A stretch of 64,000 nucleotides of DNA. It comes from Asaia sp. W19 (GTDB taxonomy: Bacteria > Pseudomonadota > Alphaproteobacteria > Acetobacterales > Acetobacteraceae). Each line of letters starts with the position of its first letter. Position 1 is the first letter of the stretch. The stretch lies in contig NZ_PNQZ01000060.1 of the NCBI RefSeq assembly GCF_003994335.1, positions 20,394 to 84,393 on the forward strand, in the 5' to 3' direction. The notes under the pieces are model-generated. The model saw nothing but the letters and a program-made list of their open reading frames with translations, made no database searches and had not been told where the DNA came from. This document shows positions 1-9,362 of this stretch, in pieces. The position numbers and the translations under genes were made by a program.

Positions 1-415
1 GTCGAGCCTCGTCATGATCGTGACCGTGATCGTGACGGTTACAACACATGATCTGGCAGCTGGCGTGGCCGTCGGCGTTCTTCTGAGTGGTGTGTTCTTT
101 GCCTGGCGGGCAATGGGCATGCTCCGCGTCGAAACGCACAAGGCCGAAGAGAAGGATGTCTATACCGTGCATGGCCAGGTGTTCTTCGCCTCAGCTGACA
201 TGCTTTATGACGCCGTCGATTTTCAGACCAAGGCGAAGTCTGTCGAAATCAATGTGGCCGATGCGACATTCTGGGACATCACTTCGGTCGATATTCTCGA
301 AAAGATCGTCGGGAAATTGCAGGGGCGATCCATCGACGTCCGTGTAGAAGGGCTGCATAGCCGCCGCCACGGTCTGATTGCCGAACAATCCGACGAGCCT
401 CTGCTCTCGATGTAG
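1..415 (+). CDS. SulP-family anion transporter, C-terminal part (5' end outside window)
   Basis: The reading frame is open from the first base of the window to a TAG at 413-415, so this is the 3' end of a gene that starts upstream. The visible residues begin with a hydrophobic stretch (AGVAVGVLLSGVFFAWRA) that fits the last transmembrane helix. A cytoplasmic STAS-like domain follows, with the pattern VYTVHGQVFFAS, then a beta strand (VEINVADATFWDITSVDIL) and the final helix. This arrangement is typical of SulP sulfate/bicarbonate permeases of the inner membrane. The substrate cannot be read from this fragment. Confidence 0.8.
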   Translation, partial: SSLVMIVTVIVTVTTHDLAAGVAVGVLLSGVFFAWRAMGMLRVETHKAEEKDVYTVHGQVFFASADMLYDAVDFQTKAKSVEINVADATFWDITSVDILEKIVGKLQGRSIDVRVEGLHSRRHGLIAEQSDEPLLSM

Positions 416-660
416 GACCTTTTGCAGTCCCGCCTAAGACACACCCGGGCGGGACAAACGCTTCTATTTGGACAAAGCCTGCCGATACTATGGCGATCGC
501 CAACCCGCCTCAAGACAACAGAATCGTCGCATTCCCTTTTGTCTGATCAGAAAGAAATAAAATATTGTCTAAATCACGCAACACAAAGTAGCAATTTTAT
601 TGTTCTTTACCGAAAATAATACCATTATTAGTGCCCAAAAATCGGAATGGGGTGCTGAGA
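416..660. other. AT-rich intergenic region with a small inverted repeat
   Basis: This 245-bp stretch is clearly more AT-rich than the flanking genes, especially from about 530 to 630. It holds a perfect 6-bp inverted repeat, AATAAT-ACC-ATTATT, at 615-629, some 30 bp before the chosen start of the next gene. It probably carries the promoter of that gene, but I cannot assign -35 and -10 boxes with confidence. Confidence 0.5.
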
Positions 661-1953
661 ATGATCGTATACGAAGGGAATGAGATTGTACTCCATCATC
701 ACAGAGGAAATTCCGCCTACACGATCATTACTTTCACCGGCTTAAACTTCGAGACTGTTGCCAGAGACTTCTTCTTGCTGAAGAATGTCGCCCGCATCAA
801 AGATCTCGATGTCATCGGCTTCGCAACGAAAAAGCCAAACTGGTTTCTCAGCGACGAGATGGACGAGGCGATCAGGGTCATCGATCAGTTACTCGGTCCC
901 GACAGGGTCCGTCTGGTATTCGGACAGTCCATGGGGGGATACGCTGCCCTCAAGTTTTCCAGAAAGCTCTCCGCCGATTGCGTCATGGCACTCTCGCCAA
1001 AATTCTCCATTCACCCCGATGAATGCGACATTGCGGAAGATTACGGAAAATACCTGACGGACAAGATGGTCAATATGTCCATCAAGCCGGGAGATATCGG
1101 AGGACGCCCCTTTCTTCTTTCAGATCCTAAAGACAGGGTCGACGCCTATCATACGCATCTGCTGAGTAACGTCAGCCCGGATATCATCCATGTGCCCACT
1201 TTCTATAGCGGGCATGTCGTCTATGAGAGCCTCTCTGGCTCCAAGTCCATCTCATCTATCATCAAAGCCCTCGCAAGCGGTCAGCCCACCCTTGTCAGGC
1301 GCGAGGTCAGTATTCAGCGTCGGCGCAACCCAGCCAATCTGAGAAATCGGCTTTTCCTGGCCTCACCGCGCCATGCGAGGCTCGTCGCCCTGACCCTGAT
1401 TTCCGACCAGATCGACGCGATGAAGAACAGGATGTTTATCTTCGCCCATACCGGATTCGTCACCGGGATCATCTATCAGGTTGCATTGCGCGGAGATCAC
1501 GCTCTTGCTGTGCGGCTCAAACGCAAGCTCATGATCAATCTCGCAACCCAAGGACAAGGCGAAGCCTTCGATCAGGTGCTCGCTACCAACAACATCGCAG
1601 GACCAATCTGCCTCGATTGTCATGAGCGTATCCTGTGCTACGATCCGGATGAAAAACGCCTTGTGGTGGAGCCGTTGACCCAACGCTCTTCACACCTGCT
1701 GCCAGTCTATCCGGGGGAGAATTCTCTAGCTTGCGTGACAATACTCGGAGAGCGCTTCATGCTGGTTGCAGCGGAAGACGCGATCAACTTCGTGCCCGCA
1801 GGAAAAACGAGATCTGGTAGCGTGATATTCCAGCCAAAAGGCAGTTTTTATACAATCGGTTTCGGTCAGAAGATTGCCACCTCTGTCCATGGCGGGTCTA
1901 TCGCAATCCTGACCGATATTGAAAACGAATGGGAGCGTTTCGTTGTTGTATGA
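661..1953 (+). CDS. Alpha/beta-hydrolase-like protein of unknown function
   Basis: This 430-residue protein is not one I recognise as a named gene. Its N-terminal half looks like an alpha/beta hydrolase: strand-rich start (AYTIITFTGLNF), a nucleophile elbow GQSMGGYAAL with a serine near residue 98, and a later HVPTFYSGHVVYE segment that could supply the catalytic histidine. The last 200 residues have no motif I can name. No signal peptide is seen. I chose ATG at 661 because GGAATGGGG lies at ribosome-binding distance; a GTG at 631 in the same frame has no such site. Base composition is less GC-rich than the neighbours, and the gene stands alone after an AT-rich spacer, which suggests transfer. 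Esterase-type hydrolysis is inferred from the fold only. Confidence 0.6.
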   Translation: MIVYEGNEIVLHHHRGNSAYTIITFTGLNFETVARDFFLLKNVARIKDLDVIGFATKKPNWFLSDEMDEAIRVIDQLLGPDRVRLVFGQSMGGYAALKFSRKLSADCVMALSPKFSIHPDECDIAEDYGKYLTDKMVNMSIKPGDIGGRPFLLSDPKDRVDAYHTHLLSNVSPDIIHVPTFYSGHVVYESLSGSKSISSIIKALASGQPTLVRREVSIQRRRNPANLRNRLFLASPRHARLVALTLISDQIDAMKNRMFIFAHTGFVTGIIYQVALRGDHALAVRLKRKLMINLATQGQGEAFDQVLATNNIAGPICLDCHERILCYDPDEKRLVVEPLTQRSSHLLPVYPGENSLACVTILGERFMLVAAEDAINFVPAGKTRSGSVIFQPKGSFYTIGFGQKIATSVHGGSIAILTDIENEWERFVVV

Positions 1954-2142
1954 CGTGACCCGGACTTCGTCATAATCCCAAGAGGCCGGTAATCCTCGAG
2001 CCGGGAATCGTGCCCCAAGGGCTGCTCACGCGAAACAGATGCCCGGGGTCGAGCTGCCATCGAAAATCTACCCACCGCGCCCAGGCCTGGAGAATGCGCC
2101 TGCTCTCTTGAAGGAGAGTGGCGCACCGTCCAGAGACTGTTC

Positions 2143-2562
2143 TCAGGGTTTTGGCCATCCCGTTGCCGGGCGGTCGAAATGGGACAGGAGATCCTGATCA
2201 GGGATATTCGTCAGATCCTTGCTCTCGCTCTTGATCAGCTTTTTGCTGGTTGCCTTGGAGAGGTGATCGCGAATGTCATGCAGCACGTGCGGGGCGGCGG
2301 CGAGGACGACACCCTCGAGCGCTGCATTTGCCGAGAGCGCGGCATCGATTTCCTCGGCGATCTGCCGAGCAAAGCGTTCACGCACCTGGACCTTGGGATC
2401 GGAGCGCGGTTCCTTGATCGAGGCCACCTCTCCCGCTGCGTCTGTCGCCTTGTCATGGGCTCCGAAGCGCTGGACGGTACGCATCTGTTGTCCGTCATAG
2501 CGCAGGAAGCGGGCCTTCTCGGCATCACAAACTGCGTAAAGAACTGGATCCTGATTAGCCAT
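2143..2562 (-). CDS. Host-attachment-family protein (PF10116-like)
   Basis: The 139-residue product matches the small family annotated as protein required for attachment to host cells. It starts with a strand carrying VLYAVCDAEKARFLRYDG, has a charged middle (RFARQIAEEIDAAL) and the strand-helix unit LEGVVLAAAPHVLHDIRDHL followed by SKATSKKLIKSESKDLT, as in that family. The fold resembles release-factor-like domains; the biochemical role is unknown despite the family name, which comes from plant-associated bacteria. It is a single gene, upstream of an inositol-phosphatase-family gene on the same strand but separated from it by about 80 bp. The protein is cytoplasmic, with no signal peptide. 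Confidence 0.8.
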   Translation of the reverse strand: MANQDPVLYAVCDAEKARFLRYDGQQMRTVQRFGAHDKATDAAGEVASIKEPRSDPKVQVRERFARQIAEEIDAALSANAALEGVVLAAAPHVLHDIRDHLSKATSKKLIKSESKDLTNIPDQDLLSHFDRPATGWPKP

Positions 2563-2641
2563 GAGAACTCTCCTTTTTCATGTAATCAGAACGCCGCAAC
2601 AAGAATTCGGTTTTCGAATACACGCCAACTTGAAAGCCAGC

Positions 2642-3493
2642 TCAACCCGCCAGTGCCAGTGCGCGATGGACCATGTCCCAGCCCTGTCGGTCGGGTGCGT
2701 AGAGCAGCCCCCGGCCCGGGATCGCCGCATGATACGCACGGCCATTAAGACGCGCACCATACCCCCCGGCCTCGTGCAGGAGAAGCCAGCCCGGACAGTG
2801 ATCCCAGAGACAGGTGCGGCTATAGGCAAGCACATGACCATGCCCGGCTGCGATCATCCGGTATTCATGGGCGGCGCAACGCAGATCCCAGAGCCCTGTC
2901 ATGGAGCGCAGATTGTGATCGGCCAGCGCCGTATCGCCCAGCGGCAGGGTGCGCCAGGCGATTTTCCCCGTGATATCCTCGATCCGCGTGAAGGGTGTCG
3001 CGACATGGAGCGGCTGGACCTGTCCTGTTTCATCTTCAGTCCAGGCGCCCTCCCCCTTCAGCGCAAGCGCCGCGGATCGGGTGATCGGGTCGAGAATGAC
3101 GCTTGCAACCGGGATACCGTAGTCGAGCACGGCCATCATGACGCCAAACACCGGCAGACCTGCCGCATAATTCGCCGTACCGTCTATGGGATCAATGGTG
3201 ATCGAAAGCGGTACGTGCGCCGCTTCGTCGACAAGCGTCGGGTGCGCGCTGCATCGCTCCTCACCAATCATCAAGGCTTCGGGAAGAAGGCGCCTGATCG
3301 CGTTGGCTATGAATTCCTCCGCCATCACGTCGGCGACTGTCACGAGGTCGGAAGGCGATGTCTTGGTCCGGATATCGCTCTCGCTCAGGCGGCAAAAGCG
3401 CGGCATGATGATGCGCTCGGCCGCCTCACGGGCGATGGCGCTGAGATCTTCCAGAACGCGGCGCGTCACGACCGAAGGACGCGACGACGTCAT
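2642..3493 (-). CDS. Inositol monophosphatase / histidinol-phosphatase family protein
   Basis: Members of this family remove phosphate from small metabolites with Mg2+. The 283-residue product has the hallmark metal site: an EE pair in MIGEERCSAHP, then DPIDGTANYAAGLP, and the second motif WDHCPGWLLLHEAGG near the C-terminus. Substrate could be myo-inositol phosphate or histidinol phosphate (HisN type); the family cannot be split by eye. I chose ATG at 3493, preceded by GAGGG, instead of an in-frame GTG at 3511. It lies downstream of hflX on the same strand with a gap of about 90 bp, a common arrangement in related bacteria. Tyrosine replaces the usual phenylalanine after DPIDGTAN, a minor variation. 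Confidence 0.85.
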   Translation of the reverse strand: MTSSRPSVVTRRVLEDLSAIAREAAERIIMPRFCRLSESDIRTKTSPSDLVTVADVMAEEFIANAIRRLLPEALMIGEERCSAHPTLVDEAAHVPLSITIDPIDGTANYAAGLPVFGVMMAVLDYGIPVASVILDPITRSAALALKGEGAWTEDETGQVQPLHVATPFTRIEDITGKIAWRTLPLGDTALADHNLRSMTGLWDLRCAAHEYRMIAAGHGHVLAYSRTCLWDHCPGWLLLHEAGGYGARLNGRAYHAAIPGRGLLYAPDRQGWDMVHRALALAG

Positions 3494-3584
3494 GATACCC
3501 TCATCCTTCACCGCGGCTTTCCTCCCCAGAGATGCTCGCGCTCTCTATGACCCCCGTATCGTGAAATCCAGTATCAAAGTGATT

Positions 3585-4895
3585 TCAGGCAGAGACAAGG
3601 CATTCCGGATAGAGCTGCCCGAAGCGTGACCGATCCTGCTCGAACAGGCGCACATCGAGCGTGATCTCGGTCTCCTGATCGAGCCTCTCGAGCACCTCAC
3701 CATGTTCGTACAGCCAGGCGAGCGCCGCACCATTGGTGATCTCGAGGCGAATGCGGGTCAACACCATCGACGCGGTCATATGCTGATCGAGCATCGAGTA
3801 GAGATTGGGCAGCCCCTCGCCCGTGATGGCTGAAATAGCCACACAGCCCGGATGGCGAGGCACCGCCTCGATTCCCCCCATGAGGTCGGCCTTGTTCAGG
3901 ACCTCGATCGTGCGCTGGGGCCAATGCGCGTCCAGCATGCCATCACGTACCATGCCATCGAGCACGTTGATTACATCCGCACGCTGAGCAGCGCTGTCGG
4001 GATGCGCCACGTCGCGGACATGCAGAATGATATCGGCCTCAGCCACTTCCTCAAGGGTCGCACGGAAGGCCGCCACGAGTTCGGTCGGCAATTCACTGAT
4101 GAACCCCACCGTGTCGGACAGGATGACGCGTCGGCCCGAGGGCAGGCGCAACCCGCGCATGGTAGGATCGAGCGTGGCGAAAAGCTGATCCTGCGCGTGC
4201 ACGGCCGAGCCGGTAAGGGCATTGAACAAAGTCGATTTGCCAGCATTGGTGTAGCCGACAAGGGCCACTACGGGAAACGGCACCTTCTTGCGCGCGGAAC
4301 GATGCAGGCCGCGTGTTCGGCGCACCTGATCGAGGTCCTTGCGCAGACGCACGAGACGCTCGTCGATCATGCGGCGATCGGCTTCAATCTGGGTTTCACC
4401 GGGACCGCCCAGAAAGCCGAAGCCGCCGCGCTGACGCTCAAGATGGGTCCAGAGACGCACAAGACGGGAGCGCTGATATTCCAGATGGGCAAGCTCGACC
4501 TGAAGCACGCCCTCTCGGGTGGCCGCGCGCGCACCAAAGATGTCCAGAATCAGCCCGGTGCGATCCAGCACCTTACTGTTCAGGGCCTTTTCAAGATTGC
4601 GCTGCTGGCCCGGAGAGAGCTTGGCATCGACAATCACGACTTTGACGTCGTTTTCCTCGACGAGTTCGGCAAGCTGCTCGACCTGCCCCTTGCCGAAAAG
4701 CGTGGCGGGCCGGACAGACCTTATGGCCAGAACGGCCTGTCTGACCACCACGAGGCCAATCGAGGAGGCAAGTCCGACCGCCTCTTCAAGACGGGCTTCC
4801 GCAGCGCGGAACTCGTCATTCGGCGTCGGACGCTCCCAGGGAAGAATAACCGCAGCGCGTGTCGCGGGAGGCGTAGTACTGGTCGTCACTGACAC
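3585..4895 (-). CDS. hflX: GTPase HflX
   Basis: HflX is a ribosome-associated GTPase that splits stalled or stressed 70S ribosomes. The 436-residue product has the N-terminal HflX domain with the glycine-rich linker GGFGFLGGPGETQIE around 157-171. The G domain follows, with P-loop GYTNAGKST at 214-222, DTVGF for the G3 motif and NKAD for G4. The C-terminal domain ends near TEITLDVRLFEQDRSRF. The start is a GTG at 4895. It lies 21 bp downstream of hfq, as in the hfq-hflX pair of many proteobacteria, so the two are probably cotranscribed. Confidence 0.95.
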   Translation of the reverse strand: MSVTTSTTPPATRAAVILPWERPTPNDEFRAAEARLEEAVGLASSIGLVVVRQAVLAIRSVRPATLFGKGQVEQLAELVEENDVKVVIVDAKLSPGQQRNLEKALNSKVLDRTGLILDIFGARAATREGVLQVELAHLEYQRSRLVRLWTHLERQRGGFGFLGGPGETQIEADRRMIDERLVRLRKDLDQVRRTRGLHRSARKKVPFPVVALVGYTNAGKSTLFNALTGSAVHAQDQLFATLDPTMRGLRLPSGRRVILSDTVGFISELPTELVAAFRATLEEVAEADIILHVRDVAHPDSAAQRADVINVLDGMVRDGMLDAHWPQRTIEVLNKADLMGGIEAVPRHPGCVAISAITGEGLPNLYSMLDQHMTASMVLTRIRLEITNGAALAWLYEHGEVLERLDQETEITLDVRLFEQDRSRFGQLYPECLVSA

Positions 4896-4916
4896 GTTCC
4901 GGGAGAACTCCTCGCC

Positions 4917-5210
4917 TTACAGGCCGATATCGCCTTCTGGCGCGAAAAGCGACAGCGGTGCGACGGGCATGATCGTGCTGACGGCGTGCTTGTACACGAG
5001 CTGCGTATGACCATCACGACGCAGGATGATCGTCTCTTGGTCGAAGCGCGGGATCACGCCCTGAAGCTTGACGCCATTGACCAGAAACACGGTTACCGGA
5101 AGACCGTGCTGCTGGAGATGCTGCAGGAACAGCTCCTGGACCGTCTCGCCAGCGGCGAATTCGGAGTAGGGCACTGCGGGCGGCGCGGGGGTGGGGTTTG
5201 CTCTGGCCAA
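4917..5210 (-). CDS. hfq: RNA chaperone Hfq
   Basis: Hfq forms a hexameric ring that binds small RNAs and mRNAs and controls translation and decay. The 97-residue product contains the Sm1 motif ([19 protein letters not shown]) and the diagnostic Sm2 motif YKHAVSTI. The start is uncertain: TTG at 5210 has a weak GAAGAG site upstream, while an in-frame GTG at 5174 has none. The first 20 residues (rich in Ala and Pro) are extra compared with short Hfq proteins. The gene follows ntrX on the same strand and precedes hflX, a conserved alphaproteobacterial order. Confidence 0.95.
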   Translation of the reverse strand: MARANPTPAPPAVPYSEFAAGETVQELFLQHLQQHGLPVTVFLVNGVKLQGVIPRFDQETIILRRDGHTQLVYKHAVSTIMPVAPLSLFAPEGDIGL

Positions 5211-5334
5211 GATTGCTCTTCTTCTTTTCCGGTGTGTGTGAGGTCCCCTGATCGGGGGCCAGAGGGGTAACGTGACAGATACGTCTCTGGCTTCCTACCC
5301 CTATCTTATCTTCATTGATATCCGGTTTCCAGAC

Positions 5335-6720
5335 TCACAAGGTCCGATCTTCCGGCGTGACCCCAAGCTGCTTGAGCTTGCGGTGCAGGGCACTGCGCTC
5401 CATCCCGACGAAATTGGCCGTACGGCTGATATTGCCGCCAAAACGCAGAAGCTGCACCTGCAGATACTGCGTCTCGAACAGATCACGCGCCTCGCGCAAC
5501 GGAAGCGCCATGACGTCAGCGCCGGCATCGAGCCGCGTCATTGAGGGCGCACCCTGGCTCACTGTACTCGGCAGCATGTCCGCCCGGATCAGATCCTGCC
5601 CGTTAGGCATCATGATCAGCAGGCGCTCCATCAGATTGCGCAGCTCGCGGATATTGCCGGGCCACTCATAGGATTGCAGCGCCGCCAGCGCATCCACGGA
5701 CAGCTCTCTGGGGGCGAGACCGGCATTTTCCGCATAGCGAAGCAGGAAATGCTGGGCCAAAGCCGGAATATCCTCACGTCGCTCGCGCAAGGAAGGCAGA
5801 CGCAAGGGCACCACGGCCAGACGATAATACAGATCCTCCCGGAACCGACCGAGAGAGATCTCGCCCTGCAGATCGCGATTGGTCGTGGCGATCACGCGCA
5901 CATCGACCTTCACCCGCGTGGAACCGCCCAGACGCTCGAAAGTCTGGTCCTGCAAGGCGCGCACGATCTTGCCCTGTGTCTCGAGTGGCATGTCCGCCAC
6001 CTCGTCCAGAAGCAGCGTTCCCTTGTGGGCGCGCTCCAGAACACCCGTGCGGCGCATGGTCCCGTCGGACTGCCCCTCGATGCCGAAAAGCTCCTCCTCG
6101 AAGCGGTTCGGTGCGAGCGTTGCACAATTGAGGGCGATGAAGGGACCTGTGCCGCGTCTTGATCGAGCATGCACCATACGGGCCGCAATTTCCTTGCCCG
6201 ATCCCGCTGGCCCCGTGATCAGCACCCGCGAGTTGGTAGGCGCCACGCGTTCGATCTGGCCACGCACGGCCGCAATACCCGGCCCCTCGCCAAAGAGCAT
6301 GGTCTCATTGCCCGAACGCAGGCGCAGCTCGGCATTCTCGCGCTCCAGACGGGCTGCCTGGAGGGCACGCTGCACCACGAGGATCAGTCGATCGGTCTGG
6401 AAGGGCTTTTCAATGAAATCATACGCGCCATGCTGCAGGCTCGATACGGCAGTTTCGATCGTGCCATGACCCGAGATCATCACCACAGGAAGCCCCGGCT
6501 CCTCCGCCTTGATGGTCCTGAGCAGATCGATCCCGTCCAGGCGCGAGCCCTGAAGCCAAATATCAAGGATCACAAGCGACGGGCGACGGGCCCTGAACGC
6601 TGCCAGAGCCTGGTCAGAATTGGCCGCCACGCGCGTCTCATAGCCTTCATCGCGAAGGAGTCCCTCGATGAGCAGCCGTATATCCGGCTCGTCATCGACG
6701 ATCAGGATTTCATGCTCCAT
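5335..6720 (-). CDS. ntrX: Nitrogen response regulator NtrX
   Basis: NtrX is the response regulator partner of NtrY and links nitrogen status and redox to gene expression. It has a receiver domain (acidic pair in LIVDDEPDIR, phospho-acceptor Asp53 in VILDIWLQG), an AAA+ domain with Walker A GPAGSGKE and Walker B TLLLDEVADMP, and a Fis-type helix-turn-helix at the end (NISRTANFVGMERSALHRKL). The region between Walker A and B reads ELFGIEGQSDGTMRR, so the sigma54-contacting GAFTGA loop is missing; I recall that other alphaproteobacterial NtrX proteins also lack it. I chose ATG at 6720, preceded by GAGGG at good distance, over ATG at 6726. It follows ntrY by about 20 bp. Confidence 0.92.
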   Translation of the reverse strand: MEHEILIVDDEPDIRLLIEGLLRDEGYETRVAANSDQALAAFRARRPSLVILDIWLQGSRLDGIDLLRTIKAEEPGLPVVMISGHGTIETAVSSLQHGAYDFIEKPFQTDRLILVVQRALQAARLERENAELRLRSGNETMLFGEGPGIAAVRGQIERVAPTNSRVLITGPAGSGKEIAARMVHARSRRGTGPFIALNCATLAPNRFEEELFGIEGQSDGTMRRTGVLERAHKGTLLLDEVADMPLETQGKIVRALQDQTFERLGGSTRVKVDVRVIATTNRDLQGEISLGRFREDLYYRLAVVPLRLPSLRERREDIPALAQHFLLRYAENAGLAPRELSVDALAALQSYEWPGNIRELRNLMERLLIMMPNGQDLIRADMLPSTVSQGAPSMTRLDAGADVMALPLREARDLFETQYLQVQLLRFGGNISRTANFVGMERSALHRKLKQLGVTPEDRTL

Positions 6721-6740
6721 GCGCATCCCTCATCAGCCGT

Positions 6741-9362
6741 TCATTGCTCCTTGCCCGCTTCATCCAGTTCGGGGCTGCGATCACGCACAGGAAGGGTGAG
6801 CGTCGAGACGGTACCCCGTCCGTCCGGTCGGTCCTCCAGCCTGATGCCACCTGCATGATCCTCCATGATCTTCTTGACGATCGCGAGCCCGAGCCCCGTC
6901 CCTTTCGGTTTGTGCGTGATATAAGGTTCCGTCAAGCGGTGCCGGTCAACTGATGGCAAACCAATGCCATCATCCACCACCTGAACGGCAGCCTCCCCCG
7001 CGTGAATAGTCAGTGAAACCTGTATCCGTCCCAGTGTCTCACGCGGCTCTCCCGACAGCAGGGTCGGGTCTTCCTCTCGTTCCGAGGCGGCGACCATTGC
7101 AATCGCATCGGCCGCATTCTGGAGCAGGTTGGTCAGGGCCTGGCCGATCAGGCGCCGGTCACACCGCACTATAGGCCCCTGGGGCGGAAGATACGTCGTG
7201 TCGAAAACGATCTCCGGATGGGCGTTGCGCTGCAGGACGAGGGCTTCGCGCACCAGACGCGACAGATCCTCGTCACGCAGCACGGGCTGAGGCATGCGAG
7301 CGAAGGACGAGAACTCATCGACCATGCGGCCGATATCGCCCACATGGCGCACGATCGTATCGACGCACTGGCCGAATGTCTCGGGATCGGAACTGATCTC
7401 GCGCAGAAAGCGCCGTTTGAGACGTTCGGCCGAGAGCTGGATAGGCGTAAGGGGGTTCTTGATCTCGTGAGCGATACGGCGTGCCACATCGGCCCAGGCT
7501 GCCTTTCTCTGGGCGGCCAGCAGGGCGGTAATATCATCGAAGGTCACGACATAGCCGGCTGAGTCATCGCTGCGCTGCTCGCCCACCACGCGCACGAGAA
7601 GCGTCCGCCCCGCACTCCCGACGCTCGGCCCTTCACCCAGAACCGCGCTTTTCTCCGGCGCATCGATCTGGATTTCATCTGTATGCGCCTCACCGGGCTC
7701 TGCCCGCGCGAGATCGAGCATCGTCGCGAATTCAGGCACCATGTCCCTTAACGGCTTGCCAATGACGGCATCCAGATCGCGCTGCAAAAGGCGGGCCGCT
7801 GCACGGTTGGGCAGTTCGATCACCTGATTTGCATCGAGTCCGATCACACCGGCAGACACGCCGGACAGAACCGTCTCGGTAAACCGACGACGCTCGTCGA
7901 TCTGCTCATAGGCAACCATCAGCTCCGTACGCTGGGTCGAAAGCTGATCCGTCATGCGGTTGAAGGCGCGGGACAATGTCCCCACTTCGTCATCGCGGCG
8001 CACATCACGGGTCCTGGCTTCGGGAACCCGTACGCTCAGATCACCCTCGCTCACCCTCCTGGCAGCGAGAATCAGCAGGCCCAGTGGCTGGGTAATCTGC
8101 TTGGCCAGCACCAGACCCGTCAGCATGCCAATGCTCAGCACGAGCAGGGCAAGAAGCGCGAAGATCAGAACGAAGCTGATCTGGATGGCCGAGCGATGGG
8201 CGTTGAGACGCTGATATTCGGACACGACGGCATCAGTGTGACGCATATGGTCAAGAATCTTGGCGTCGACTGGTCGTGTGATGACCAGCATGAGCCCCGA
8301 GCTTGGCCCCAGACTCACCACGGCGCGCACGGTGCGCTCATCGGGGCTGTCAAGAATGGCCACATCATTGGTGCGTGCCAGCGTCGTCGCATCCTTGGGA
8401 GGAAGCGCCAGCTGCTTGCCCTGCAGAGCGGCCAGACCGCCCGAAGCCACCACCTTGTTGGTATAGGAATCGAAAACGACCGCCTCGTTCAGTCCCCGCT
8501 CGGTCGCCTCCACATCGAGCATCATACCGAGTTGGCCCGGATCGCGCATGAGATCCACGCCGTGACGATACATCTCGTCGTTATTGGCGGTGATGATGAT
8601 ATTGGCCAGAGCGAAGGCCTCGGTGCGTATGTTGTCGTTATGCTCCTGCAGATAGCCTGCGGCCACATCCCGTGCCTCGGTCAGAGCTGTGTTCACCCGG
8701 TTCGAGAACCAGATCTGGATGCCAAAATGGAAAAACAGGGCGGCCAGACCGCCGACCACCACCGTGGGGGCCACGGCCACCACACCGAAAAGCGTGATCA
8801 ACCGCACATGGAGCCGTGCCCCGGCCAGACCGGTCCGGCGCTCGGCGAGCATCCTTCCGACCCGGATGATGACAGCGGCCCCCAGAAGCAGCAGCACGAC
8901 AAAGTCGAGCAGGAAGACCAGCGACTCGATTTGAGGCCGGTAGGCGAAGGTCAGCCCGCGCGCGAGCACAACAAAGGTCGTCACAAGCAGGACGAGCGCC
9001 GCGCAGGCCAAGACCATGGCCGTTTTCAATCGCGTGATGCGGCGTATCACGCGCCGAAACGCCGTTTCGTCACCCGCCGGGCCAACATGGCCATTGCCAG
9101 AGCCTGCGAGCACCCTGTCGTCGTCTTCATCAAGAGGGTCGGTCTCAGCGTGGGAAGGGCGGGTATGGGAAGGCGCGGCATGTGAGGCATCTGATGTCGG
9201 GGCTTCCGGCGATAAGTCACCCGAGGACAGATGACCCTCGCCGTGATCGGTCTGAGAATTCCGGGACATCGTCCGCTCGTCAACTGCAGCGCCGGAACGC
9301 TGATCGTCATCGGCGCTCTGATGGCCCCGGGTTCGCGCGAAAATCTCCCGGTTTCCTGTCAT
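6741..9362 (-). CDS. ntrY: Nitrogen/redox sensor histidine kinase NtrY
   Basis: NtrY is the membrane sensor kinase that phosphorylates NtrX. The 873-residue product begins with a long charged, disordered stretch of about 90 residues. Transmembrane helices come next (AMVLACAALVLLVTTFVVLA and two more), then an extracytoplasmic sensor part, a last helix (FVLIFALLALLVLSIGML), HAMP, PAS, the phospho-acceptor motif ARRIAHEIKNPLTPIQ and an ATPase domain with GTGLGLAIVKKI. The ATG at 9362 overlaps the stop of the ntrC-like gene in ATGA, which supports this start, although ATG at 9269 would give a product closer to the usual NtrY length. It is translated together with ntrX downstream. Confidence 0.93.
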   Translation of the reverse strand: MTGNREIFARTRGHQSADDDQRSGAAVDERTMSRNSQTDHGEGHLSSGDLSPEAPTSDASHAAPSHTRPSHAETDPLDEDDDRVLAGSGNGHVGPAGDETAFRRVIRRITRLKTAMVLACAALVLLVTTFVVLARGLTFAYRPQIESLVFLLDFVVLLLLGAAVIIRVGRMLAERRTGLAGARLHVRLITLFGVVAVAPTVVVGGLAALFFHFGIQIWFSNRVNTALTEARDVAAGYLQEHNDNIRTEAFALANIIITANNDEMYRHGVDLMRDPGQLGMMLDVEATERGLNEAVVFDSYTNKVVASGGLAALQGKQLALPPKDATTLARTNDVAILDSPDERTVRAVVSLGPSSGLMLVITRPVDAKILDHMRHTDAVVSEYQRLNAHRSAIQISFVLIFALLALLVLSIGMLTGLVLAKQITQPLGLLILAARRVSEGDLSVRVPEARTRDVRRDDEVGTLSRAFNRMTDQLSTQRTELMVAYEQIDERRRFTETVLSGVSAGVIGLDANQVIELPNRAAARLLQRDLDAVIGKPLRDMVPEFATMLDLARAEPGEAHTDEIQIDAPEKSAVLGEGPSVGSAGRTLLVRVVGEQRSDDSAGYVVTFDDITALLAAQRKAAWADVARRIAHEIKNPLTPIQLSAERLKRRFLREISSDPETFGQCVDTIVRHVGDIGRMVDEFSSFARMPQPVLRDEDLSRLVREALVLQRNAHPEIVFDTTYLPPQGPIVRCDRRLIGQALTNLLQNAADAIAMVAASEREEDPTLLSGEPRETLGRIQVSLTIHAGEAAVQVVDDGIGLPSVDRHRLTEPYITHKPKGTGLGLAIVKKIMEDHAGGIRLEDRPDGRGTVSTLTLPVRDRSPELDEAGKEQ

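Noticed and set aside
2561..3550. 329-residue open frame on the plus strand
   Set aside because: It lies opposite the inositol-phosphatase-family gene and shows only low-complexity basic sequence.
3852..4892. 346-residue open frame on the plus strand
   Set aside because: It is a shadow of hflX on the other strand with no domain of its own.
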